Below are positions 29,726-39,000 of a stretch of 64,000 bases of DNA, piece by piece. Under the pieces are notes generated by a model, which saw only the letters and a program-made list of their open reading frames with translations, was not told the DNA's origin and ran no database searches. The DNA lies in assembly GCF_016654015.1 (NCBI RefSeq), contig NZ_JAEPWM010000007.1, positions 1 through 64,000 on the forward strand, in the 5' to 3' direction. This DNA is from Ramlibacter ginsenosidimutans (lineage in GTDB: Bacteria; Pseudomonadota; Gammaproteobacteria; Burkholderiales; Burkholderiaceae_C). Both the position numbers and the translations under genes were made by a program. Position 1 is the first letter of the stretch; each line of letters opens with the position of its first letter.

Positions 29726-31075
29726 TCAGAGGCCTGACGGATAGGTCTCGGCGGGTTCGCCGGCGTGCCAGATCGGTTCCTTCACCAGCGGTTCGAGTGC
29801 GCGCGTGTGGTCGATGTGGATCAACTCGTCGAACTGAGTCGGCAGGTGCGCGTGGAAGTAGTGGCTGGTCCGCTCGCTGCGCGGCTGGTAGATGACCCCG
29901 ATCGCGCGCTCCAGCCTTTGCTCGCGCAGCACCTCGGCGAGCGCCGGGTTGCCCTGCAGCGGCAACCAGAAGCGCTCCACGCCAAGCTGGCGGAACAGGT
30001 CCTCGAAGCTGCCCGGCAGGCCGGGGCGCACGCGCTTGCGTTCGGCAACCGCGTCCCATTCGGAAGCGGCGGTCACCGTGCCGTTGTGGGTGGTGAAGCC
30101 CACCAGCACGGCCTGGTCGCTCCAGCGGTCACGCGCCAGCTGGCCGACGTTCCACTCGCCCAGCTCGCCCATCTGCGTGGCGCTGGCGTCGCCCAGGTGC
30201 GAGTTGTGCGCCCAGACCGCGATGCGCACCCGGCCGGTCAGGCCGTCGAGATGCTTCTCCAGCGCCTGCAGCGTCTCCACCATGTGGCTGTCCCGCAGGT
30301 TCCACGACGAGACGCGGCCGTGGAACATCGTCCGGTAGTACTCCTCCGCGTTGCGGACCAGGCGGGCGTTCTGCTGCGCGTAGAACAGGTCGGCGCGGTC
30401 CACGCTGGCGGCGGTCATCAGGTCCGCGGCCCGCCGGTTCATATCGCGCAGCTGCTGGATCACCTCGTCTTCGCAACTGGGCTTCATGCCGAAGCTCGCG
30501 GCGTAGCCGTAGGCCTGGCTGTCCTCGCCGTAGTGCTCGAAGCAGGCGTACCGGCTGCGCGCGCGCTGCGCTGCTTCGGGGTCCGCGCGGTCCAGGTAGT
30601 CGAGCACGGCGCGCACGGAGCTGTAGAGGCTGTACAGGTCCATTCCGTAGAAGCCGACCTGCTGCGAGGGCGGCCGGCCGTGGTTGTGCTCCCGCAGCCA
30701 CTCGACGAAGTCGCGCACGACCGTGTTGCACCACATCCAGGTGGGGAAGCGCTGGAATCCGGAGAGCGCCGCTTCGGCGCTGGTGTCGTCGGAAACGCCG
30801 CGGATGTAGCGGTTCACGCGCCAGGCGTCAGGCCAGTCGGCCTCGACCACGACGGCGTTGAAGCCGTGGTCCCGGATCAGCCTCTGCGTGAGCCACGCGC
30901 GCTCGGCGTAGAACTCGTGGGTCCCGTGGGTGGCTTCGCCCAGCAAGGCCAGCTTCGCGCGTGCGAGGCGGGCGACCAGCTCTTCGTCTTCGGCGGCTGC
31001 GGAGGGCAGGGCGCGCAGGTGCGGCCGCAGGCGCTCGACGAGCTGGTGGTCGCGGGTAGGAGACGAGGGGGCCAT
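29726..31075 (-). CDS. Erythromycin esterase-like protein
   Basis: A 449-residue protein of the erythromycin esterase/succinoglycan biosynthesis family. Visible blocks are ALLGEATHGTHEFYAERAWLTQRLIRDHGF (the catalytic His and Glu lie here), VVVEADWPDAWRVNRY, FYGMDLYSLYSSVRAVLDYL and WAHNSHLGDASATQMGELGEWNVGQL. In genuine macrolide esterases these residues open the lactone ring; for chromosomal relatives like this the substrate is unknown. The ATG at 31075 follows AGGAG. It lies 20 bases downstream of an alpha/beta hydrolase gene on the same strand, a pairing seen widely, so the two probably act together. Confidence 0.92.
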   Translation of the reverse strand: MAPSSPTRDHQLVERLRPHLRALPSAAAEDEELVARLARAKLALLGEATHGTHEFYAERAWLTQRLIRDHGFNAVVVEADWPDAWRVNRYIRGVSDDTSAEAALSGFQRFPTWMWCNTVVRDFVEWLREHNHGRPPSQQVGFYGMDLYSLYSSVRAVLDYLDRADPEAAQRARSRYACFEHYGEDSQAYGYAASFGMKPSCEDEVIQQLRDMNRRAADLMTAASVDRADLFYAQQNARLVRNAEEYYRTMFHGRVSSWNLRDSHMVETLQALEKHLDGLTGRVRIAVWAHNSHLGDASATQMGELGEWNVGQLARDRWSDQAVLVGFTTHNGTVTAASEWDAVAERKRVRPGLPGSFEDLFRQLGVERFWLPLQGNPALAEVLREQRLERAIGVIYQPRSERTSHYFHAHLPTQFDELIHIDHTRALEPLVKEPIWHAGEPAETYPSGL

Positions 31076-31095
31076 GGCGATCTCCTGCGGACGAC

Positions 31096-31794
31096 TCAGG
31101 CGGGATCCCGGGCGGAGTGCGCCACGCTCGCGAGGTGGCGTGTGAACCAGTCGCTGGCGAGCTCCGCCACTCTTTCCAGCGCGCCGGCTTCCTCGAACAG
31201 GTGGGAGGCGCCGGGCACGATCTCCAGGTCGCTGGCGCAGCGCAGGTGGCGCAGCGCTTCTTCGTTTTCTTCCAGCACGCCCTGGTCGGCACCGCCGACG
31301 ATCAGCAGCGTCGGCGCGGTGACCGCGGCCAGCGCCGCGGGTCCGGCCAGCCCGGGCCGGCCGCCGCGCGAGACGACTGCAGACACCCGCCGACCCAGCT
31401 GCGCCGCGGCGATCAGGGCCGCTGCGCTGCCGGTGCTCGCGCCGAAGAAGCCCAGCGGCAGCTCGTGCAGGCGCGGGTCGCTGCGCGTCCATTCCGCGGC
31501 CGATTCCAGCCGCCGCGTGAGCAGTGCGATGTCGAAACGGTGTTCGCGGGTGCGCAGGTCCACCTGTTCCTCCTGCGGCGTGAGCAGGTCGAACAGCAGG
31601 GTCGCGACGCCCGCCTGCTGCAGCCGCGCGGCGACCTGCCGGTTGCGCGCGCTGTGCCTGCCACTGCCGCTGCCGTGCGCGAACAGCACGAGGCCGCGCG
31701 GGTGCTGGGGCAGGCCGAGGTCGCCGGCGAGCGAGCCGGCGGCGAGGGGAATCCGGACTTCCTGGAGAACGGGGGTCGTGGACACGCTGTTCAT
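31096..31794 (-). CDS. Alpha/beta hydrolase (dienelactone hydrolase-like)
   Basis: A 232-residue alpha/beta hydrolase. LVLFAHGSGSGRHSARNRQVAARL forms the oxyanion region, GFFGASTGSAAAL holds the nucleophile Ser in a G-x-S-x-G motif, and the late Asp/His appear in IVGGADQGV and GASHLFEE. These proteins recur next to erythromycin-esterase-like genes and phosphoribosyltransferases in stress clusters. AGGAG precedes ATG 31794. Substrate unknown. Confidence 0.9.
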   Translation of the reverse strand: MNSVSTTPVLQEVRIPLAAGSLAGDLGLPQHPRGLVLFAHGSGSGRHSARNRQVAARLQQAGVATLLFDLLTPQEEQVDLRTREHRFDIALLTRRLESAAEWTRSDPRLHELPLGFFGASTGSAAALIAAAQLGRRVSAVVSRGGRPGLAGPAALAAVTAPTLLIVGGADQGVLEENEEALRHLRCASDLEIVPGASHLFEEAGALERVAELASDWFTRHLASVAHSARDPA

Positions 31795-31976
31795 CGCAAG
31801 CTCCTGCCGAAGGTAGAGCGGCTGCGGGATCCCGGGTGTCGGCGCTGGGCGCCGGCACGGTAGGACGGGCGTCCTGCGCCGCGCGAGGGGCCCACGATAG
31901 GCCTCGCGCGCGGCTTTGTCACGCCTGGGCGCCTGCGCCTGGTGAAACAGACTGCGCAGGCTGCCAGCGCAAACTC

Positions 31977-33326
31977 CTAGGTGAGCTTCTTCACGAACAC
32001 CATGCTCTTGCGGTCCCAGCTGTACTTGCGCTTGCGCGCCTCGGGCAGCCAGTCCGGGTCCACCTGCACGAAGCCGCGCTTGAGGAACCAGTGCATGGTG
32101 CGGGTGGTGAGCACGAAGATGCTCTCCAGCCCCATGGCGCGCGCGCGTTGCTCCACGCGCCGCAGGATCTTCTCGCCGTCGCCCTGGCCCTGGCTCTGCG
32201 GTGACACCGTGAGGGCCGCCATCTCGCCGGTGCGGGCCTCCGGATACGGATACAGCGCGGCGCAGGCGAAGATCACGCCGTCGTGGTCCAGGATGGTGTA
32301 GTTGGCGATGTCCCGCTCGATCTCGGTGCGGTCCCGCTTCACCAGCGTGCCGTCCTTCTCGAAGGGTTCGATCAGCTGCAGGATGCCGCCCACGTCGTCG
32401 GCGGTGGCCTCGCGCAACTCCTCGAGCTTTTCGTCCACCACCATCGTGCCGATGCCGTCGTGCACGTAGATCTCCAGCAGCAGCGAGCCGTCCACCGCGA
32501 ACGGAATGATGTGGCTGCGTTCCACGCCGGCCTTGCAGGCCTTGACGCAGTGCTGCAGGTAGAACGAGGTGTCCGTCGGCTGGCTGGCCGGGGGCAGTTG
32601 CTGCAGCAGCCGTTCGGCCGCCGCGAGCGGCAGTTCCGTGTCGATGGGGTTGTCTTCGCCATCGGCTTCCAGCGGCTTCACGCGCACGCCCGGCACCTCG
32701 GTGAGGAAGATCAGCTTGTCCGCCTGCAGCGCGATGGCCACGCTGGTCGCGACTTCTTCCATGGTGAGGTTGAACGCCTCGCCGGTCGGCGAGAAGCCGA
32801 AGGGCGACAGCAGCACCAGCGCGCCGAGGTCGATGGTGCGCTTGATGCCGGCGACGTCCAGCTTGCGGACCAGGCCGGAATGCTGGAAGTCGATGCCATC
32901 CAGGATGCCGACCGGACGCGCCGTGATGAAGTTGCCCGAGATCACCCGCACCGTGGCACCCGCCATGGGGGTGTTGGGCAGCCCCTGGCTGAAGGCCGCC
33001 TCGATCTCGTAGCGCAGCTGGCCCGCGGCCTCCTGCGCGCAATCGAGCGCCACTTCGTCGGTGATGCGCATCCCGTGCGAGTAGCGGGCCGCATGGCCCT
33101 TGGCCTTGAGCTGCTCGTTGACCTGCGGGCGGAAGCCGTGCACCAGCACGATCTTCACGCCCATGCTCTGGATCAGCGCGATGTCCTGGACGATGGTGGC
33201 CAGCTTGCCCGCGGCGATCGCCTCGCCTGCCATGGCGACCACGAAGGTCTTGCCGCGGTGCATGTGGATGTAGGGCGCCACCGAGCGGAACCAGGGCACG
33301 AAGGTGAAATTGAAGATCGCGGACAT
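31977..33326 (-). CDS. argA: N-acetylglutamate synthase (amino-acid kinase plus GNAT)
   Basis: A 449-residue classical ArgA catalysing the first step of arginine synthesis, acetyl-CoA plus glutamate. The N-terminal amino-acid-kinase domain (about 20-295) senses arginine (FVVAMAGEAIAAGKL, VLVHGFRPQVN, SGNFITARPVG, LSPFGFSPTGEAFNL). The C-terminal GNAT domain (about 300-449) binds acetyl-CoA near LTVSPQSQGQGDGEKILRR. Start ATG at 33326 matches the family N-terminus. Monocistronic. Confidence 0.97.
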   Translation of the reverse strand: MSAIFNFTFVPWFRSVAPYIHMHRGKTFVVAMAGEAIAAGKLATIVQDIALIQSMGVKIVLVHGFRPQVNEQLKAKGHAARYSHGMRITDEVALDCAQEAAGQLRYEIEAAFSQGLPNTPMAGATVRVISGNFITARPVGILDGIDFQHSGLVRKLDVAGIKRTIDLGALVLLSPFGFSPTGEAFNLTMEEVATSVAIALQADKLIFLTEVPGVRVKPLEADGEDNPIDTELPLAAAERLLQQLPPASQPTDTSFYLQHCVKACKAGVERSHIIPFAVDGSLLLEIYVHDGIGTMVVDEKLEELREATADDVGGILQLIEPFEKDGTLVKRDRTEIERDIANYTILDHDGVIFACAALYPYPEARTGEMAALTVSPQSQGQGDGEKILRRVEQRARAMGLESIFVLTTRTMHWFLKRGFVQVDPDWLPEARKRKYSWDRKSMVFVKKLT

Positions 33327-33413
33327 CGACGGCGGCTGGCGCGGTGAGGACTTGGCGCGACAGTGTAAGGGAACGACCTTAGCGACGTCGCCCGTTTGCG
33401 CTATCGTCGCGCG

Positions 33414-34640
33414 ATGGATCCTGTCTCTGCCGGGTGCTGGGGCGCGTTCTTCGGGACCGCCGCCCTCATGGCCGGCATCGCGCTGGTGGCCTGGGTGCGG
33501 CTGCACCGGCGCGTGGCCCTGACGGCGGGCCTGTCTGCGCTCGTCTCGGCGCTGTTCGCCGCGGCCTATCTCGGCGCCATGCCGCTGGCTGGCGCCGCCG
33601 AAGCGCGCGTGCTCGCGCACCTCGGGATGGCGGTCGCGAGCACGCTGGCGCTCATGCTGCTGGCCCTGCTCGGACTGCTGCGCCAGCAGGGCGCGGCCAG
33701 GCGCGCCGTCGCGACGCTGGCCATCGTCGACGTCCTGGTGCTGGGCACCGGCTGGGCGATGCCGGCGGAGCGCGCGCTGTTCCTGAGCGTCGCCGCCGCC
33801 TTCCTCATGGCCTGCTGCATGCTCGCGATCGCGATGCGCCGCGCCCGGCGGGGTGACCGCCTCGCATGGAGCACGGTGGCCGCGATGGCCTTCCTGTTGC
33901 CGGCCCTCGGCGGCCTGGGCTGGATCGCCCTCGACCGCGACGCCGGCTGGGCCGTGCACGCCGTCAGCGCCCTGGCGGGGATGGCCTACCTGTCGGTGAT
34001 GGCGGCGGCGCTCTGGGCGCGCTACTCGTACCTGCTGGAGCTCTCCGAGGTGATGGCGCACGGCCCCAGCTACGACCCGGTCACCCGCATGCGCTCGCAC
34101 AACGAGACCGGCCAGATGGTCGGCGACCTGTTCTTCCAGCGCGATGCCGAGGCGCGGCCCGTCGGCGTGCTGGCCGTGTGCATCGCCAACCTGTACGCGC
34201 TGGAGAACCTGCACGGGCGCGCCGCGTTCAATCACGCGCTGTTCATCTGCGCGGGCCGCCTTCGCCGTTGCGTGCCGCAGACGATCGAGATGGGGCGCCT
34301 GGGCGAGGATGGATTCCTGCTGCTCACCCGCAGCATGGAGGACCTGCGCGCGCTGGAGCGGCTCGCGCGCCAGTTGCGCGACCGCCTGAGCCGACCGGTG
34401 TCCCTGAGCATCAGCCGCGAACCCGGACTGATCGACGCGCGCGGCACGAGCTGGGCGGCGGACGTCGGCATCGGCGTGTTGTCGACCAGCACCAAGGTCC
34501 GGCCGGCGCAAGCGGTCGCGACCGCGCGGGCGATGGCGCGCACGGCCTGGAGCTACGGCACGCGCATCGCGGTGTTCGACCCGCAGGCCGGGCAGATCGC
34601 CGAAATGTCTGTGCACCCGGCCGCCGTCGCCGCCGCCTAA
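33414..34640 (+). CDS. Membrane protein with degenerate GGDEF domain (copy 1)
   Basis: A 408-residue protein. Residues 1-205 form about seven hydrophobic helices. The cytoplasmic part (about 220-400) has the diguanylate-cyclase fold signature YDPVTRMRSHNETGQMV but reads RLGEDGFLLL where active enzymes have R-GGDEF. The loss of both glycine-glycine and the catalytic Glu pattern predicts no c-di-GMP synthesis; it may bind nucleotide or act as an interaction module. The next gene is a clear paralog. TATCGT ends six bases before the ATG, suggesting a leaderless transcript. Confidence 0.82.
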   Translation: MDPVSAGCWGAFFGTAALMAGIALVAWVRLHRRVALTAGLSALVSALFAAAYLGAMPLAGAAEARVLAHLGMAVASTLALMLLALLGLLRQQGAARRAVATLAIVDVLVLGTGWAMPAERALFLSVAAAFLMACCMLAIAMRRARRGDRLAWSTVAAMAFLLPALGGLGWIALDRDAGWAVHAVSALAGMAYLSVMAAALWARYSYLLELSEVMAHGPSYDPVTRMRSHNETGQMVGDLFFQRDAEARPVGVLAVCIANLYALENLHGRAAFNHALFICAGRLRRCVPQTIEMGRLGEDGFLLLTRSMEDLRALERLARQLRDRLSRPVSLSISREPGLIDARGTSWAADVGIGVLSTSTKVRPAQAVATARAMARTAWSYGTRIAVFDPQAGQIAEMSVHPAAVAAA

Positions 34641-34701
34641 AGTCTGCTCTTAGGCAAGCGGCGTCTGGCGGACGTTGCCGCGCTTTGCTATCGTGGTCCG
34701 C

Positions 34702-35937
34702 ATGGACAACGTCGCCGCCGGTGCCTGGGGCGCTTTCTTCTGCACGGCGACGCTGATGCTGGTGGTCTCGCTGGCCGCGTTCCGCCGTTCGCACCGGCGG
34801 GTCGCGCTGATGGCGGGCCTCACCGCGCTGTTTTCCGCCCTGTTCGTGGCCGCGTTCCTCGGCTGGCTGCCCGTGCAGGGCGCGGCCGAGGCGCGTGTCC
34901 TGTCGCACGTCGCGGTGATCGTCGCTGTCACCATGGCGCTGATGCTGCTGTCGACACTGGGCGTGCTGCGCCAGGACGTCGGCGGCCGCAAGCCGGTGGC
35001 CCTGCTCGTGGGCCTGGGCGCCGCGGTGCTAGCCGCCAGCTGGCTGCTGGAGCCGCCGCAGGCCCTGGCGCTCGGCTCGCTGTGCGCGTTCGGTGTCGGT
35101 GCGGCCATGCTCGTGATCGCGGCGCGCGGGGCGCTGCGAGGCGACAACCAGGGCTGGGCCGCGGTGGCGGCCATCGCCTGCATGCTGGTGGCGGTCGCGG
35201 GCCTCGGCTGGATCGCGCTGACCCGCACGACGGCGTGGCCGGTGCACGCGCTGAGCGCCTTCGCGGGCGTGGCTTTCCTGTGCGTGATCGGGTCCGTCCT
35301 GTGGGCGCGCTACTCCTACCTGCTGGAGCTGTCGCACGTGCTGGCGCACGGTCCCAGCTACGACCCCGTCACGCGCATGCGCTCGCACGTCGAGACCGGG
35401 CAGATGGTGGGCGACGTGTTCTTCCATCGCGACGCCGAGGCCAGGCCGATCGGCGTGCTGGCGATCTGTCTCGCCAATCTCTACGCGCTGGAGAATTTGC
35501 ACGGGCGCGCGGCGTCCAATCATGCGCTGTTCGTCTGCGCCGCGCGCCTGCGGCGCTGCGTGCCGCAGAACGTGGAGATGGGCCGGCTGGGAGAGGACGG
35601 CTTCCTGCTGCTGCTCCCCAACATGGGCGACGTGGAGACGCTCGCCCAGCTCGCCCGGCAGATCCGCGACCGGCTGGTGCGCCCCGTTTCGCTCAGCACC
35701 ACCCGGGACCCGGACGCGCTGGTGCATCCAGAGACGGCGTGGCTGGCCGAGGTGGGCATCGGCGTGCTCGCCACCAGCACCAAGCTGCGTCCTTCGCACG
35801 CGATTTCCACCGCGCGCGCCATGGCCCGCACGGCCTGGAGCTACCGCACCCGCATGGCCTTCTTCGACCAGCAGCTCGGGCAGATCGCGGAGCTCGGCCG
35901 CGATACGCCGGACGGGTCCGACCCCGTCGCGGCCTGA
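34702..35937 (+). CDS. Membrane protein with degenerate GGDEF domain (copy 2)
   Basis: A 411-residue paralog of the preceding protein with the same layout: about seven transmembrane helices, then YDPVTRMRSHVETGQMV and RLGEDGFLLL. The cytoplasmic halves are nearly identical over long stretches (ARYSYLLELS..LAHGPSYDP, NLYALENLHGRAA), whereas the membrane halves have diverged, so the two may sense different signals through a shared output. It begins 61 bases after copy 1, and the upstream bases mirror those of copy 1, including TATCGT seven bases before the ATG. Confidence 0.82.
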   Translation: MDNVAAGAWGAFFCTATLMLVVSLAAFRRSHRRVALMAGLTALFSALFVAAFLGWLPVQGAAEARVLSHVAVIVAVTMALMLLSTLGVLRQDVGGRKPVALLVGLGAAVLAASWLLEPPQALALGSLCAFGVGAAMLVIAARGALRGDNQGWAAVAAIACMLVAVAGLGWIALTRTTAWPVHALSAFAGVAFLCVIGSVLWARYSYLLELSHVLAHGPSYDPVTRMRSHVETGQMVGDVFFHRDAEARPIGVLAICLANLYALENLHGRAASNHALFVCAARLRRCVPQNVEMGRLGEDGFLLLLPNMGDVETLAQLARQIRDRLVRPVSLSTTRDPDALVHPETAWLAEVGIGVLATSTKLRPSHAISTARAMARTAWSYRTRMAFFDQQLGQIAELGRDTPDGSDPVAA

Positions 35938-36007
35938 GGGCAGCACGGCGCCGGCCTGCGCGCGGCGCGCCCGCATCGGATAATCACGGGCTTTCCCCCG
36001 TGCCGTC

Positions 36008-39000
36008 TTGCCCGCCTCGCTGAACATCACCTTTCCCGACAACCTGCCGGTCTCCGCCAAGCGCGAGGAGATCACGGCCGCGATCGCCGCGCACCAGGTG
36101 GTGATCGTCTGCGGCGAAACCGGTTCGGGCAAGACCACGCAATTGCCCAAGATCGCGCTGGCGATGGGCCGCGGCAAGCTCGGGGCGCCGCCCGGCAAGG
36201 GCAAGCTGATCGGCCACACCCAGCCGCGGCGCATCGCGGCGTCCAGCGTCGCCAAGCGCATCGCGCAGGAGCTGGACACGCCGCTCGGGGAGGTCGTCGG
36301 GTTCAAGGTGCGGTTCCAGGACCGCCTCGCGCGCGATGCGTCGGTCAAGCTGATGACCGACGGCATCCTGCTTGCGGAGACGCAGTCCGACCCGATGCTG
36401 TCGGCCTACGACACCATCATCATCGACGAGGCGCACGAGCGCAGCCTCAACATCGACTTCCTGCTCGGGTACCTGCGGCAGCTGTTGCCGCGCCGCCCGG
36501 ACCTGAAGGTGGTGGTGACCTCCGCGACCATCGACGCGGAGCGCTTCGCCGAGCACTTTGCGTCGGCGCAGGGACCGGCGCCGGTGATCTACGTGTCCGG
36601 CCGCACCTTCCCGGTCGAACAGCGCTGGCAGCCCTTCGAGGAGTCGCGCGACCACGACCTGAACGACGCCATCGCTGACGCGGTGGACGAACTTTGGCGA
36701 GGCCGCCCCGACGCGGGCGACATTCTCGTGTTCCTGCCCGGAGAGCGCGAGATCCGCGAGGCTGCCGACCACCTGCGCAAGCACCTGGCGCACGATGCAC
36801 TCACGCGCAACGCCGAAGTGCTGCCGCTGTTCGCGCGGCTGTCGCAGGCGGAGCAGGACCGCATCTTCGACGCGCACGCGGGCCGGCGCATCGTGCTCGC
36901 GACCAACGTGGCCGAGACCTCGCTCACGGTTCCCGGCATCCGCTACGTGATCGACACCGGCACGGCGCGCGTGAAGCGCTACAGCTTCCGCAGCAAGGTG
37001 GAACAGCTGCTGGTCGAGCCCATCAGCCAGGCCGCGGCCAACCAGCGCGCCGGCCGCTGCGGGCGGGTGGCGAACGGCATCTGCATCCGCCTGTACGACC
37101 AGCAGGATTTCGCCGGCCGGCCCCGCTTCACCGACCCGGAGATCCTGCGCTCGTCCCTGGCCGGCGTGATCCTGCGCATGAAGTCGCTGCACCTCGGTGT
37201 GGTGGAGGACTTCCCCTTCATCGACCCGCCTTCGCGGCGCGCCATCGCCGACGGCTACCAGCTGCTCAACGAGCTCGGCGCGGTGGACGACGACAACGCC
37301 CTCACGACGATGGGCGCGGAGCTGGCGCGCCTGCCGCTGGACCCGCGGGTGGGCCGCATGATCCTGGAGGCGCGCCAGCGCGGCGCCCTGCACGAGGTGC
37401 TCGTGATCGCGTCGGCCCTGTCGCTGCAGGACGTGCGCGACCGGCCGATGGAGCTGCAGGCCCAGGCGGACCAGCAGCACGCCAAGTTCGACGACGAGAA
37501 GAGCGAGTTCTCCGGCTACCTGCGGCTGTGGCAGTGGCTGGACGAATCGCGCGGCGGGCACGGCACACACTCCCGCGCCTTGCGCGGGAGTTCTCCTGAT
37601 GCTCCACCCGTGGTGGGGGCCGAAGGCCCTCACCACCGGCTCTCGAACCGCCAGTACGAACAACTCCTGCGGCAGAACTTCATCAACGTGCGGCGCGTGC
37701 GCGAATGGCGCGACGTCCACAGCCAGTTGCTCACGGTCGTCACCGAGCACAAGTGGCGCATGAACGAGCAGCCCGCGAGCTACGAGCAACTGCACAAGGC
37801 CATGCTGTCGGGCCTGCTGGGCAACATCGGCTTCAAGCTGGAAGACGACGAGGCGTATCTCGGCGCGAGGGGCATCAAGTTCTACCGCCATCCGGGTGCG
37901 CACCTGAAGAAGCGGCCGGGGCGCTGGGTCGTTTGCGCGGAACTGGTCGAAACGACGCGCCTGTTCGGCCGCGGCATGGCCAACATCGAGCCGCAGTGGG
38001 TGGAGGAGGTCGCCGGCCACCTGCTGAAGAAGCAACTGCTGGACCCGCACTGGGAAAAGAAGGCGGCCGAGGTCGTGGCGCTCGAGCGCGCCACGCTGTA
38101 CGGACTCGTGATCTACAGCGGCCGGCGCGTGCCGTTCGCGCGCGCGGACCTGCAGGGCGCGCGCGAGATCTTCATCCGCGAGGGCCTGGTCACGGGCGAG
38201 TGGGAGACGCGCCTGCCTTTCCTTGCCGCCAACCAGAAGCTGGTCCGGCAAGTGGAGGAGCTCGAACACAAGTCGCGGCGCCAGGACGTGCTCGTGGACG
38301 AGGAGCTGATCTACGCGTTCTACGACCAGCAGCTGCCCAAGGACGTGTACAGCGGCACGACCTTCGAGAGCTGGTACCGGGAGGCGAGCCGCGGCCGGCC
38401 CGACCTGCTGAAGCTCACGCGCGACGAGCTGATGCGCCACGAGGCGGCCGGCATCACCAGCAGCGCGTTCCCGAAGACGGTGAAGCTCGGGGGCGTGGAT
38501 TGCGCGGCGAGCTACCTGCACGAACCGGGGGACCCGCGCGACGGGCTGACCGTGAGCCTGCCGCTGTTCGTCCTCAACCAGGTGAACGAGGACCGGGTCG
38601 AGTGGCTGGTGCCCGGCATGCTGAAGGACAAGGTGCAGGCCTTGCTGAAAAGCCTGCCGCAGAAACCGCGCTCCCGGTTCGTCCCGCTGCCGGAGTCGGC
38701 CGCGCGCGTCGCGGGCCTGCTCACGGCGCCGGAGCGCTTCGGGCACGGCAGCCTGACGGACGTCCTGCTCAAGCTGGTGCGCGACGAGACCAGCCTCGAC
38801 GTGAAGCGCACGGACTTCAAGCCGGACATGGTGCCGCAGCACCTGTTCATGAACATCCGCGTGATCGACGAGCACGGACGCCAGCTGGGCATGGGGCGCA
38901 ATCTCGGCGCGCTGAAGGCGGAACTGGGCGCGAAGGCACGCGGTGCGTTCCAGGCGCTGGCAGGCCTGAAGGTGTCTGCCGCTCCCGCGCCCTCCGCGCA

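Noticed and set aside
29726-31858. 710-residue version of the erythromycin-esterase-like protein
   Set aside because: The extra N-terminus reads through the alpha/beta hydrolase in a wrong frame; AGGAG and the family start support 31075.
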